From Calonectria ilicicola (lineage: Eukaryota; Ascomycota; Sordariomycetes; Hypocreales; Nectriaceae): a DNA stretch of 64,000 nt. The stretch is taken from positions 2,108,001-2,172,000 of the forward strand of contig CP085828.1 of the NCBI GenBank assembly GCA_020809705.1, in the 5' to 3' direction. The translations under genes and the position numbers were made by a program. This document shows positions 23,729 to 35,597 of this stretch, in pieces. How positions within the stretch are numbered: position 1 is the first letter of the stretch; each line of letters begins with the position of its first letter. The notes under the pieces are model-generated. The model made no database searches and was not told the origin of the DNA. It was given only the letters and a program-made list of their open reading frames with translations.

Positions 23729-24474
23729 TATAAATCCTCAACAAGCTTTGAACCTTGTAGGCTAAACGAATTAATACCCTGAATTCTTCGTCGTGGGCAT
23801 ACTAGTTGAGCCATGATACAAGCCCCTCAGAGCCACTTAAAAACCTCCCATCACGTCCCAACCTAGCTGGGACACGACCGTGATTCTCTGCAAAGTTATT
23901 AGTGACGATCTTTTAAATAACCATGCAAAGACGCTTCCAATGCCACAGGCTTGGCCTCTTGCCGTGTCACACCTCGATTCATGTGCAACCCAGGTATTGC
24001 GATCCGATGGATCACGTGACACAACAGCATTGTGATTGAAGTCACTCCAGGTGCACAGCGCTGTGGTTCCTGCTTTAGATTTGGAGCCAGTGACATTACC
24101 AACTCTTCATCGTAATCCACGCCGGGTCTCCCACTGCGCGCATCTTCCCACGCTTGTCGCAGCAATTGGTCTCACACCCAGCGAATGCGCTTATTGGCTT
24201 GACCACAGCCCTGCGCGCCACGGGCCAATTGGGTCGCACTAGCTGGAGTCCCTGCGCGTTGTCGGCGTGACGTCCTCAACCTCACCTCTTGCATTACCGA
24301 CAGCGCACCCGACGACATCTACGGGCTTTCTTGGATTAATCATTTCGCTCGAACTGTGGCGCCATTGTATTGGGCTGTATTTATCGCGAGAGCTGGCCGT
24401 TTACCGCGGAGTCGCATCTAATATCCCGACAACGGCATTTTGTTGATATCCGTTGCCGTGGGCCTGTCGCAAAC
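23729..24474. promoter_or_regulatory. Intergenic, SPT3 promoter region
   Basis: Holds the PPM1 3' UTR and about 500 bases upstream of SPT3. There is a CACGTG at 24013-24018 and an ATTGG at 24190-24194. No gene seen. Confidence 0.4.
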
Positions 24475-26386
24475 ATGGCGGACGGAAAAGATAGCAAGGC
24501 GTATAAATACCGCCAAGAGATCAGCCAGGTAAGATGCCATTTTATTTTATTTCTTTCTTTTTTTCTTGCTCCCTAATTTGGGTCTTCTGTGATTTGGTTG
24601 GTGGAATATGCGCAGCAATCAGTGCTGGAACTCGTTGCTATGCAGTGAATGAATTTCGCCCCTGCGGTGAAGTGCTGCCATCTGCCATCTGCCATCTGCC
24701 ATTTGGCTATGCTTCATCCTGCATGTTGCCCTTGCTTTTTATCCCATCACGTTTGAAATAAAATAAAAAAAGCAACATCGTATGGAAACAATATCAACAA
24801 ACAACCTTTCTCGCTCTGGCCTTTCTTTATCCAATCTCAGCAACTGTTTCTCATCAACACTACCTTACAAACAACTTGATGACCCGGAGCGGCTTTTAAA
24901 TGGATGAGGCACACCTCGAGGGGAATGTTTCTAACCTGAGGGAACAACGGAAATATCAACTATCGCCTGCGGATATGGTTGTTTCCAGCATCTTCGCTCG
25001 CGACAACGAAGCTATTCATTGGCCTGGCCCACCCCCACAAACCCCAGACACACCACTACATGACGGCCACCTCATATTACTACCTCAAGCCCCCGGTAAT
25101 TTTGTAAACAGCCAGCCTCCCATTTCGGGTTCTCACAATTCCGTTTTGTGCGACAGCCATGCAGCTGCTGCGGGGAGGCTCTGGTCGAGGCCGCCTACAG
25201 ATGTGGTCGGGCTGCAGAGTCAATACGAGCCTCGCTTTACTCCAGAACTCGACGTTGAAACTGCTCCCCGGTCTTCCATGCAACAAGGAAAACATGAAAA
25301 TACTTCGCAATCGCCCTTGGGCGACGCGGCGGCATTTATCGATAGCTACTATCTATCTAGCTTTGCTTTGCACGACACACTAAATGAATCATGGGAAGAC
25401 TTCAAGGATCGGCTCACTGACACTATTCGGCAGATGATGTATGTATCTGGTGAGACTGCAGAACCTCCCGTAGAAACCACCAGTATCATCGAAGACATCG
25501 TTCGTCAACAAGTCATTGAATTGGTAAGCATGTCAGTTTACTTTGATGAGCCTGACTGACCAGCCGTTAGCTTCGAAATTGCACCGAACTTGCTTCCCGA
25601 CGTGGTTCCAAGTCTATTGGTATCAATGATCTCATCTTTCAGATTCGGCATGATCAAGCTAAGGTGTCTCGCCTCCGAACCTTTTTGTCATGGAAAGATG
25701 TCCGAAAAAACGTCAAGGATTCTGATGACAAGGGAGCCGATGCCGATCTGGCTGGAGGTGAAGATCCCGTCGAAGGCACGGCCGGGAATGACGAAGCTGC
25801 CAAGAAGAACAAAAAGGCAAAGGTCGGACTTCCATGGGAGCCGTCGTCGTTTTACGCTGTCGAAGTACCGGAACGAGATGACGAAGAGGACGAAGAAGAG
25901 GAGGAAATGAATTACATCACCCTTCAGCGTCTCCGCAAGGCCGATGAAAGAACAAAAGCCATGACCAAGGAAGAATACGTGACTTGGTCTGAATATCGCC
26001 AGGCTTCCTTCACCTACCGCAAGGGCAAGCGTTTTCGCGAATGGGCAGGGTTCGGTATTGTTACAGACAGCAAGCCGTCGGATGATATTGTCGATATTCT
26101 CGGCTTCCTGACTTTTGAAATGGTCCAGACACTTACCGAAATGGCACTAAAAGTCAAAGAGCAGGAGGACATGGCTCGCGCCCAGAATGGAGGCGACAAG
26201 GACGGCACCACCAAGAAACGCAAGCACGAGCAAGCCCTCTTTGACCCACCGAGTGAGGGAAAGACTCCCATTGAACCTCGCCACGTCCAAGAAGGGTCGC
26301 GTCGCCTGCAGCAACGGCCAAAGAAATCCCGGGCCATGCTCAACGATACCAAGCTCTCACAGCATACGCCCCTCAACATTTTCTAA
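24475..26386 (+). CDS. SPT3: SAGA subunit Spt3 (histone-fold transcription factor)
   Basis: Three exons, 24475-24528, 25434-25523 and 25571-26386, 319 residues. Spt3 sits in the SAGA coactivator and helps deliver TBP to promoters. The N-terminal histone fold starts [21 protein letters not shown] and continues [25 protein letters not shown] to [10 protein letters not shown]; the second histone fold is around [14 protein letters not shown] to [16 protein letters not shown] highly acidic linker ([10 protein letters not shown]) separates them. The protein ends HTPLNIF. The first intron (24529-25433, 905 nt) is far longer than any other in the window and contains a 178-codon open frame in phase with exon 2, a possible alternative start exon listed separately. 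Exon 1 encodes only 18 residues, but these match the conserved family N-terminus. Confidence 0.93.
24675..24702. repeat. Four tandem TGCCATC units
   Basis: The heptamer TGCCATC is repeated three times exactly and once as TGCCATT inside the first SPT3 intron. A short minisatellite, probably neutral. Confidence 0.7.
24900..25433 (+). CDS. Possible alternative first exon of SPT3
   Basis: An ATG at 24900 opens 178 codons that run without a stop to 25433, exactly the last base of the long SPT3 intron, and stay in frame into exon 2 ([12 protein letters not shown]). The sequence looks protein-like: mixed composition, Pro-rich middle, acidic helix [15 protein letters not shown] at its end. That helix could replace the first helix of the histone fold normally given by exon 1. 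Transcription starting inside the intron, or intron retention, would give a protein of about 479 residues. No homologue recognised. Inference only; it could also be a chance frame. Confidence 0.35.
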
Positions 26387-26718
26387 GGCTACGTATAATT
26401 GGACACCGGCTTGGAACTGCGGTGCTTTTTGTCTTTGTCCAAGAGTTGAAACGGTGTTTGGGAGTACGCAAAGGGAGAACTGGGTTATAGGGATCATGCA
26501 GACACACACATATATAGCATTGGTTAGGCTAATTGAGAAATGTATGAATTTTGCAATTCCGGGCATCTAACTGACTGTAATCCAACTCTGGGTATATAGA
26601 GAAAAAGAGAGAGAAAAAAAGACAACTTCCTACCAAGACGCTCCAAAACCAAGATTAAAATAGAAGAAAACAGCGCTTGGGCGTATACATCAAATCTAAA
26701 CCAAGAAAGGAAAAAAAA
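26387..26718. other. Convergent 3' intergenic region
   Basis: AT-rich DNA between SPT3 and the convergent ArAE gene, with A-rich stretches near 26600-26715. 3' UTRs; nothing else seen. Confidence 0.5.
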
Positions 26719-29700
26719 TCATCTCGAATCATGGCTAATAGTAAAAGCACGCCGTCGAGTGACGACATCATTCTCCCATAATCGGGTACCGACTCTTTGG
26801 AGACTCATCGGCACTTCCTCTTCACTATCGCTCTCCTCTGCTTCGGCTGCGACGTCTTTCCTGCGAAGCTTGTCCCTGAATTGACCTGCGCGCTCGCGGA
26901 TTGTCTTGGTCCTCTGGAGCTCCTGTCCAGGAAGGGGAGCGTCGGGCAGTGTCGTAACCTCCTCAGCAGGGGAGCCTGCCAGGGTATCTTGGGCCGTAGG
27001 AACCGAAGCCAGTGGCACGCGCTCTGGCCGATGGATGCGTTGCCGATAGTTGCTATAGTCAGGCTTCTCGAGCATGCCGCTGCGGAACGCATTGACACCT
27101 ACAAGCAGCTTTACCAACTCCACAAGCTCCTCGAGGTACTCTATAATCTCCATCTGACCTGCTGTGATGGCGTTCCATGAAAGGAATCGTTTCTGGGTGA
27201 TGAGATGGGCAATTTCCTCGCCAAGTTCGTTGCCCGCGTTCAAGGCCGCGTTGGGATCCTCGGCTGGGGTCTGTGTGCCACTGCGTGCAGCTAGCAACTC
27301 GCGGACGTGGTTGACGAGCCTGAGTTGAGCCAGTCGACTCGATGGGATAAACTGCGGCAGCGGTTGCCAAGTGGTGAGAGCCTCGTTGACAGAATACAGC
27401 ACGATCATGATGCTCGCAGCTACATTCCGGCGATAGGGATGGACCTGGGTGACTAAATCTTCAAGAAGGGATGAGCCGTATTCTTTGCGCAGCTGCACCA
27501 CGTTGTCCATCCGGTCGATGATTTGATGAAGTACGTAGATGATCTCCTGATAGATGGGGGCGAGGGGCTTGAAACTACCCTTGAGACGCGGTTCTTTTGA
27601 ACAAAACGGGAGAAACGTCTCAGCTGCTGCAAGAGCACCTCGGGCTTTATTCCGTGCATGAGTGAAGCGCTTTTGAAGAATGGGGGAGCGAAAGTCAGGC
27701 TTGTCCATGCTGTCTACCCCAACAGCCATGGCGGTCTGCATGTTCTGCACTTGCTTAACCGAGGCGGAAAGGGATTCAACAAGTCTGTGGCGTGCCCTGA
27801 CTGGGTACAGGAACATTTCGACAGCCAAGGCCACAGCTCCACCGATGACAAAAGCCGTGAGTCTCTTGTAGAAGATTTCAACCACAGTACCACTGTGGTT
27901 AAGGGCAGCTGCAACATGTTAGCAAATGATGCGCGCGATAGGGCGAAAATACTTACACAGGGCGACTACCACCATGGTGACAGTAGAGACCATGCCCGCT
28001 TTGACGTATTTGGTTCCAAGCTGAACGTAAAAAGAGGGAATAATGCCAAGAACTAGGATGACGATCATAGCGATCCTGTTGCCTCTCCCAATTTCATACG
28101 ACAGGTAACCCAACACACAGCCGGCAACAACGCCGCTTAATCGAACAAGGAAAACGAAGAACGAGGTTCCGACGGCGACATCAAAGACGAGGAACAGTTG
28201 CATGGGTGCCCATATGCCTTTGATGTCAGAGTACCAGCTATTCCACGAGGCCACAAAAGCTGGCCAGCTGACGAGGAAGACGGCAATAGACAGCTTAACG
28301 GCATATCCTAGGTCGTCTGAATCCTGAACCCATTCCAGCCCATCGGCCGCTTTGCCTCTCATCCTCAATATCCGGCTAGTTTCTTTGGGCTCATCCTTTG
28401 CCCTGTCCTTCTGTTTAGTACCTGCTTGGACATGGCTCGGTGATTTTTCACTTTTGATTGCATCATGCCCTCTTTCTTCGTCGGCGGTTTTTTGACGTGC
28501 AAGTTTCTCACTCTTTGCCGTCTGTGTTTGTGCCTTGGGTTTGGATCCTGGAGCAACTTTGCCTCTGCGAACTTCCTTTCTAGCTTCTTCGGGCAGAACT
28601 AGACCATCCTTCTCACCACCGGATGTAAGCCATTGCCGAATACTGGTATATTTCGGTAGCCAAAGAGATGACTTGTCATTTCTCGATTTCCTATCCTCCA
28701 CTACATGTCTAACATGGCGGAGCATTTGTAAAACATGCATAGCAGCTTGTCTAAATCCAAGGACAAACGATGAAACAAGGAAAGTTTCCATTCGAGGCAT
28801 GAAATCGACGCCTCGACCTTCTGGGCCTGATGCCAACCGTCTCAGCTCGCTTGCACAACTGGAATCGAACTGTACTAGGGCATCTGTGAATTCGTCGATT
28901 CGAAGGTCGAGTTCCTGGAGATGTATTCCTGCTGGGGCTGGTGCGCCAGATGGCAGTTTAGGCACATCATAGCAATAAGCCAAGCATGAGATGACCAGCG
29001 TCACGGCCTCTTCGAGGGAACCCTCAAATTCTTGAATTGGCTCCCGAATTTGTTCCAGGATACTTTCCAGGATGCTAGCACTGCTACCTTCAATCTCTCG
29101 GACAGGTTTGGCTTTTTCCACCCTTTTGAGGAAGTCTTCCAAGGTGGACACACGTTGAATCTCACTAGCATCACTCAGGTAACTATCCACGATTGTAAGA
29201 TCGTCACCAATAGAGCGAGTCTCGTTTTCAAGAACAATGAATTTGTTCTCACAGGCACCAATGAGTGTTATGGTGCTCTGAACCAGGCTCGACATGTAGG
29301 CAGTGCTCAAAGGTTTCATACTACTAGGAGGAAGAGGTGACACGGAGACCTCATAATTGATTTCTCTTTGTGCAGCTTTGCAACGCGCAAGACGGGTACG
29401 AAGCTTAGCCTTCTTTCCCGTCAGGCTAGCGACGGTAGTTTGCTGAATGGGAACAGTCGAGGCATGGTATCGAGCCTGGGCTGACTGGAACGGATTGGGG
29501 AATTCGGCGAGGAATTTTCGCCAGGAACCGTTTTTCTTTGGCTTCTCCCCAGTGCTCTTGGCGGTTGTCGTGATAGCGAGGCCATCCCCGCCGGGAGTGA
29601 TAAACCAGTGGGTTGCCCGGGTCAGAGTGTCCATAGTTTCACATAGAGTGTCAATGGTGGAGAGACCAAGAAAACTACTCGACAGCTCTGGAAACATGGA

Positions 29701-30243
29701 GATGTTGACAAGTAAAGATACGCCCCCGCCAGCGAGCAGAGGATAGTAAACGTTGGTGAAGATTGACAAGGTAACGGTTTGCGAACTACCAAGAATAACA
29801 ATGATGGAAGCGATGAGAAGGAAGGCAACCAAAGTGAAGAGACGCGGGCTAGAGGAGCGCACGTAACCATGCACCAGTATACTGACTAGCAAGAACATGG
29901 CACGGATGGCGTATGCGGCCGACTGGTTGGTATCGACAACTAGGCTGAAGAGATGGATGCCAAGAAGAGACCATCCAAGGCCAATAAGGGAGCCAAGCAG
30001 GATCATGGCGAGAGATTCAATCATGACACCGGTGCGCTGGCCAGGGTGGCCAAACACGGTGGCCATGGGACAGAGAAAAGTGGAAGGGCCGAAGACGGAG
30101 GAGACAGCCGGGATGGTGACGAGGATGACGGCAATGGTGGTTGCGATGGAGCACTTGACGATGTGCTGCCACAGGTCATTGGTTTGATAATCGGCCCAGA
30201 TAGCCCTGGCCAGCGTCTTGACGGGCTTTGCGAGGCGTGTCAT
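26719..30243 (-). CDS. Large membrane protein with ArAE/FUSC and DUF2421 regions
   Basis: Two exons, 30243-27957 and 27908-26719, 1158 residues, one 48-nt intron (VVVAL|SALNHSG). The N-terminal block has several membrane helices between about 30 and 195 (such as VILVTIPAVSSVFGP and LFTLVAFLLIASIIVILG). A long soluble region of about 450 residues follows, with charged low-complexity sequence at about 580-630 (SEKLARQKTADEERG), then a second membrane block near 660-820. The C-terminal soluble DUF2421-type domain ends with a Ser/Glu-rich tail (AEESDSEEEV). This is the layout of fungal 'aromatic acid exporter'/Brefeldin A-sensitivity-related proteins. Substrate unknown. The ATG at 30241-30243 was chosen; a TTG six bases upstream is not used. 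Confidence 0.85.
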
Positions 30244-31574
30244 TGTCAATGCCGATGAGGGCGTGTTTGAGATGGATTTTGCGTGTTGTCGTCATGGGCC
30301 ATATCAAGGTTATCCCCTCAGCTCGAGGATTGAACGAGGGATTGAAAACGGACTAGGCGCCGTAAGACGTTGTGTAGAAAACCAATCGCGGTGGTAGAGA
30401 TAGAGATGAAGGGAAAAAATAGTTCTGATGAAGGGTGAGGAGTTGATGAGATGGCGCAGGTCGTGTGCGGTGGGAACTGGTTGATATAGATACAGCTAGC
30501 ATACGTCGTTGACGGAAACATTGTGGCGGCGACGCAACACACTGGCCGTGGTGCTAATCAAGCCTGGACGGCGGGTGCGCCAGGGTGACCGATGGATCGT
30601 TGGGCGGGAATGCCCCCTCGAACCGCGCCAGGTGGGCGGGGGGCCCAGGGTTGTCACAGTGCTTAAGCGTCTGGAGTCTATACGGAAGTCGATTCTGCAA
30701 TCGCCGTGCAAGCCTCCCAGTGGAGAAGGCCATTAAAAACACATGGTTCCTGGATCCCACTGCGGTCCCTGCCGTCGATTTTGCTTGCTTTTTTCTGCTG
30801 CCCGACGTGAACAGACCAACAGCCTGAAGCCATCCATGGGCCGGCCTGGCTAGATAGAAGAGGGTTTGACGGGTGAGCCCGTCGGCCAACGACGCCGCTG
30901 GTGATCTGCAGTGCATTTACATTTGCATTTACACACGCACGCACATGCATACATGAACTTGCATCTGCCAAATCGGCCGTTACTGGAGAGCTTGATTGGC
31001 TCGTTATACTTCAAGTCTCACATCCTTTTTTTCTTCTTCTTTTTTTTGTGGATAGGTTTGGCAATGCAGCACTTGTGACTTATCACACCCTCTGACTTAA
31101 ATCCAATCTGGATGCCATCCTCTGACAAGGCCTGCCATTAGGTAAAAACGCCACCACGCGTGGCACGCAACACGAAGCAAGTCGAGTATGCGAGACTGTC
31201 CAAAAAAGTAAGTTGCGCAGCTATGAATTACTTAAAATGGTCTCTTGTTCTTTCCCAATGTCTGATTCTTTGGGCTTGTGCGCTACAAGATTAATGCTGT
31301 TGATTTCGCGTTCCAATTTCCCCGAGGAAACTAGCAAGGGTCTTGATGCTTCAAGGAAGCGACTTCCGGGTGGGAAAGTAAAAAATTTTTTTTACTCCTA
31401 TACAAAAAGCACTATAACTGGATCCAACGGGAGGAGCTGTGTTGTTCATTGCTCCAATTGGTTCTTTTATGCGTGAAACAAAACCGCTGCCTTGGCTTCT
31501 ATAGTTTCAGACAACGACATCCCGGGATAATTCGAAAGTAGACTGACTGTTCAATCCGAATTGCAAAAATGAAA
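30244..31574. other. Intergenic, no gene seen
   Basis: About 1.3 kb. The first 250 bases are the leader and promoter of the ArAE gene. The rest has short frames without protein character, and T-rich stretches near 31025-31050 and 31380-31400. Confidence 0.45.
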
Positions 31575-31645
31575 GGTCCCAGAGGGAGTCGAACACTCGC
31601 TGGCGGAATCAGAATCCGCAGTCATAACCGTTAGACCATGGAACC
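31575..31645 (-). tRNA. tRNA-Gln (anticodon CTG)
   Basis: The reverse complement folds as a complete 71-nt cloverleaf. The acceptor is GGTTCCA/TGGGACC with one G-T pair, the D arm is GTC/GAC, and the anticodon stem GCGGA/TCCGC holds a loop TTCTGAT with CTG at 34-36 (decodes CAG). The T arm GAGTG/CCCTC encloses TTCGACT. There is no intron and CCA is not encoded. One T-stem pair is a T-C mismatch. Confidence 0.93.
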
Positions 31646-32021
31646 GAATCAACTGGCTTCCCACAGTCCAGAGTTGGGCATTTATTCCCAGCAACAGCCA
31701 CATACCGCTCTTGATTGAGCCGCGCCATGACATGACGATGACCGATCCCAAAAGGTGTCACCGCACCTCGCGTATGACGCTGCCCCTGAGCCTCTCTTGT
31801 TGAACAGCCATGCTGTGACCAAGACGAACAAGACGTGTTGCACAATCCGTGCGAAAGAAGAGCTTGGTGTTGCGGCGCCACAAGCCCAAGCAAGGTCTCA
31901 TAGCGAGGTGGTGGTGTCTGATTGACAAGCGCCCCAAGAGTCACGCCCACTATGTCAAATATCAATACTAGAGCTCTTCCCAGCAGATACCTCAGAGCGC
32001 CATTTTAATATGGAATATTTA
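31646..32021. other. Intergenic, 5' side of the tRNA
   Basis: Short region between the tRNA and the GAA tract. No believable frame. Confidence 0.4.
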
Positions 32022-32257
32022 AAAGAAGAAGAAGAAGAAGAAGAAGAAGAAGAAGAAGAAGAAGAAGAAGAAGAAGAAGAAGAAGAAGAAGAAGAAGAAG
32101 AAGAAGAAGAAGAAGAAGAAGAAGAAGAAGAAGAAGAAGAAGAAGAAGAAGAAGAAGAAGAAGAAGAAGAAGAAGAAGAAGAAGAAGAAGAAGAAGAAGA
32201 AGAAGAAGAAGAAGGAAACAGAAGAAGAAGAAGAAGAAGAAGGAAACAGAAGAAGAA
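32022..32257. repeat. Long GAA trinucleotide tract
   Basis: An uninterrupted (GAA)n run of about 190 bases to 32214, then GGAAACA and a second short GAA block with another GGAAACA break. All purine on the plus strand. Translates to poly-Glu or poly-Ser in the frames concerned, so any open frame here is an artefact. It lies about 340 bases upstream of the AP-2 sigma start. Confidence 0.95.
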
Positions 32258-32599
32258 CAAAATTCTTCTACTGCTTAGTTGAATGAGCACCATGCAAGCT
32301 TATCAGCCATGGTGCGCTGCAGCGTAGCGGCGGTATGCGGCTCTTCAGTGGCCTGAAACGCATGCCCAATCACAACAGGCTGCTCTGCCCCGCGAATTCC
32401 GCTGCCCCTGGCGCGCACCTCATCCCATCCAGCAGCCATAGCCAGCCAACGTTGGTCCGCCATTCCCGGCAGCGCGCATGAGCGCTCCCCACCGCTGCCG
32501 CGAAGCTAACATTTACCACATCCACGTCCACGTCCCTCCGGCCTCCGACTCCCGCACACGCATCGTCCTGATCGCAGCTCAGCAAAAGCGCCAATCGCC

Positions 32600-33098
32600 A
32601 TGCTCTCCTTCATCCTCATCCAGAACCGCCAGTTCGTCCCACCCGCGCGCCCGCCCCTAAACCGCGGCACACTCTGCTAACCCAATCCACCTCTCCAGGG
32701 GCAAGACCCGTCTTGCCAAGTGGTACGCCCCCTTCAGCGACGAGCAGAAGATCAAACTCAAGGGCGAGGTGCATCGCCTCGTGGCACCCCGCGACCAGAA
32801 ATACCAGTCCAACTTCGTCGAGTTCCGCAACAACAAAATCGTGTACCGCCGCTACGCTGGCCTCTTCTTTTGTGCCTGCGTCGACACCAACGACAACGAG
32901 CTCGCCTTCCTCGAGGCCATCCACTTCTTCGTCGAAGTTCTCGATGCCTTCTTCGGAAACGTCTGTGAGCTCGATCTTGTCTTCAACTTTTACAAGGTCT
33001 ATGCCATCCTCGATGAGGTTTTCTTGGCCGGAGAGATTGAAGAGACTAGTAAACAGGTTGTCTTGACTAGATTGGAGCATCTTGATAAGCTTGAATAA
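32600..33098 (+). CDS. APS2: AP-2 clathrin adaptor complex, sigma subunit
   Basis: Two exons, 32600-32631 and 32699-33098, 143 residues, the family length. The protein starts [20 protein letters not shown], with the intron in the second beta strand as is common for this gene. The longin-like fold motifs [40 protein letters not shown] and [13 protein letters not shown] match AP-2 sigma rather than AP-1 sigma. It is the small core subunit of the plasma-membrane endocytic adaptor and helps form the dileucine-motif pocket. Family identity is near certain. The GAA tract lies in its upstream region. Confidence 0.95.
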
Positions 33099-33477
33099 AT
33101 GCCACTCTGTTGGGTTGCGTGTGGCTGCACAACTCTTGTCCCTCTGTGGCTTGAGCATGTTTGCTATTCCTGCACATAGATTTGGGAGGCAGCAAGGAGT
33201 TCAAGGCGTTCTGGCACTTTTCGGTTAGGATTCATATTGTCTAATTACCAATGGGATCTGTATGCATATCCATCCCTCTTAGCATTGAATGTCAAAAATC
33301 AATTTGCATATTTTTAAAACCTTTGTAAAAACGATTCCCTCCAGTTGTACAAATGGGGCAAACCAACTAAGCTATGTAGACATCCCCAGCCCCATGATCA
33401 AATCATCAGATCCCATGTACATCACTTTACCTCGCGAGTCATAATCCTTGGATATCTCAGACCCCAAGCACCTCTTC
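33099..33477. other. Convergent 3' intergenic region
   Basis: About 380 bases between AP-2 sigma and the convergent zinc-knuckle gene; 3' UTRs only. Confidence 0.5.
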
Positions 33478-35066
33478 TCACGCCGACTTTGGCTCCCACA
33501 TATCGAGAGCTGTGACATGAGGTCGGACGTTGACCCATGTGTTACTGTGAGAGGAGAAGAGGTCGATAACAAGCGTCCCATAAGCTGGATGTTTTACTTT
33601 CTTCTCTGTCATGTGCGCCTCGGTGGATAGAGGGGATGCGATCTTCGGCGTAATAGGCTCATCATCAGGCCCTGTAACCTCTGTTGGGATTGGAGTGTCT
33701 CCGCCACTCGCGGCCATGCGCGATTGTGTACTTTCGATCTTAGGGGTTACACCTTCTGCTGGAAGGCTGGGTTGGGCTGGAGAGACCTGGTCAGCCAAAT
33801 AGGATGCGGGGTCGCCCAAAATACTATTGGGGACATGCCCGGGAGGATATCCCCAAGTGGGTTCAGATGTAGCTTGTTTCTTGCTGGGACTTGAAGCCCA
33901 TCCACCGCGCCAAGACAACCCGCAATTTTGAGGGTCTCTTTTTGTAATGTTAACCCTTTTGATTTGCCTTGTCTTAGGACTCAAGTCTCCGCTAGCGTTG
34001 CTCGAGCTCTAGATGATTTATTAGCCAAACTAAAGCGAGAAGGAGACTAAAAACACTGACTTCGTAAGGCGAAAGCCTTCCCTCTTCTTTTTCAGAAATA
34101 CCAACAGTGGATGGGACATAGTGATCCCCCGGCGTTTTGCGCTTCAGGCCGCGTGGACTGCTAGAATAGTGACTGTATCTAAATTTGGGGCAGTTTGGAA
34201 TGTGACCATCGCCTTGGGTTCCACAGTAGTGACATACATCGTCACCAATTGTAGGAAGCCCAACATCCGAGATCGAGTTTTCCGGACAATCTTTGATCAA
34301 ATGGCCTAGAGAGTAAGTTCAGAAAGGGAAATTGAAACAATACTAAGAACGCACCACATTTTCCACACTGGTTGCACCGATAGGTCTTCGGGACTGGTGA
34401 GATTGTTTGGTTTAGACAATCAAAGCTGACGGGTTCTGAGCTTAACTCGTCTACGGTGGCATTTCGCGAGTCATTGTTCGTATCAAGTGTCAGAGAGCGC
34501 ACATTTCGTCTTTGTGACAAGAGAAGCTGCGGCTCTGGGAAATTGTTCCTGATTTCCGCCTTCGGGGCCGGTTTAGGCATAAAGGCTGAAACCGGTTTTG
34601 AAAGTTGAATGGTGTCTGCTTCATTCGACGAGTTGACATGGTTATGTCGCTTCTGGGACCGGGCAGGTTCCGGATATTGCTGAAGAACCGCATCTCGAAT
34701 GCTGAACGCGCGTGCTTTGATTTGTTTAGCACCAGTTCTGTTGTGGCTTGCCATTTCTCGCTCGGCCCAAGTGTCACAAAACTCGGAGGCCTTGAACATG
34801 TCTATTCCCCAGAGACACATGAATGTGCAGCAGCGTTTGACAACTTCATCACGCTCTCTGCTCCTGGGAGCCAGACGTAAAATTTTACGGCACAGCCAGG
34901 ATGTATAGATGGATGCCATGCTGTTGGCTGATAATTTTTCTCGAACACGAGCAAGACGCCTTTCGAGCGTATCTTGGCGCATTTGGACAAGGTCGGTGAA
35001 GTCGCGGAGGCCATTGCAACCAACCACATTTTGCAAGTTGGTCAATATCTGAGAGTCAGTGTCCAT
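33478..35066 (-). CDS. Zinc-knuckle (CCHC) protein of unknown function
   Basis: Three exons, 35066-34355, 34305-34061 and 34008-33478, 495 residues; introns of 49 and 52 nt. The helical N-terminal half (about 1-125) contains RLARVREKLSANSMASIYTS and a Cys/Trp-rich patch (KRCCTFMCLWGIDMFK). A classical CCHC knuckle spans the first intron: Cys231, Cys234, His239, Cys244 (CNQCGKC|GHLIKDC). A second, looser knuckle follows (CHYCGTQGDGHIPNC). The C-terminus is Pro/Ser-rich and disordered, ending MWEPKSA. Such knuckles usually bind single-stranded RNA or DNA. The frame stays open upstream to an ATG at 35408, adding 114 residues with little protein character; I prefer 35066. Product otherwise unrecognised. 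Confidence 0.75.
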
Positions 35067-35597
35067 CCTCGCGGATATTTGAAGAGGTAAGCTGGGCGCG
35101 TGTCGAGGAAGGACAAAACTCGGCTGCGAGGCTGCGAGGCTGGGCTGAAACAAAGAGGAGAAAGAAACGAATGTGAACGGTCTAGAAAGTCCGAAAGAAG
35201 GGCCTGCATACCTGCCTGCGCATTCTAAGTGAGATGAGAGCGAAATGCAAGCCAAGATTCGGCCGTTGGCAACTGCCCGGCACGGTTTGGTGCCGTTGTC
35301 AAAGAGTGAAAAGGCGACCTCGGAGACGGCCCAGCCAATTATGTACAAGGATTCTGAGGCGGAAAGTGCATTGAAGTTCCATGCCATGTACAAAGAACAG
35401 CCCCGCATGTTTGCAGACAGAGAATCATATTCGCTACAATAAGCGATGCTTACATTGGTGGACTTGCTTGCAAAGATGGATCAGGAATTTCAATTTCAAT
35501 GAACCCACGCAACTCCTATGCGATACAATACAGGTGCCTCCCAACGTCTCAAGATTCGTCCAACTTGGTCGACTCATCGCCTGAACTCCCGACTCGA
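35067..35597. other. Intergenic, promoter of the zinc-knuckle gene
   Basis: Between the zinc-knuckle start and the IST1 stop. An open in-frame extension (to 35408) overlaps it; otherwise nothing seen. Confidence 0.45.

Noticed and set aside
32022..32257. CRISPR-like array
   Set aside because: It is a trinucleotide microsatellite with no spacers; the genome is eukaryotic.
31955..32293. Poly-Ser (minus) and poly-Glu (plus) open frames
   Set aside because: They are translations of the GAA microsatellite and have no other content.
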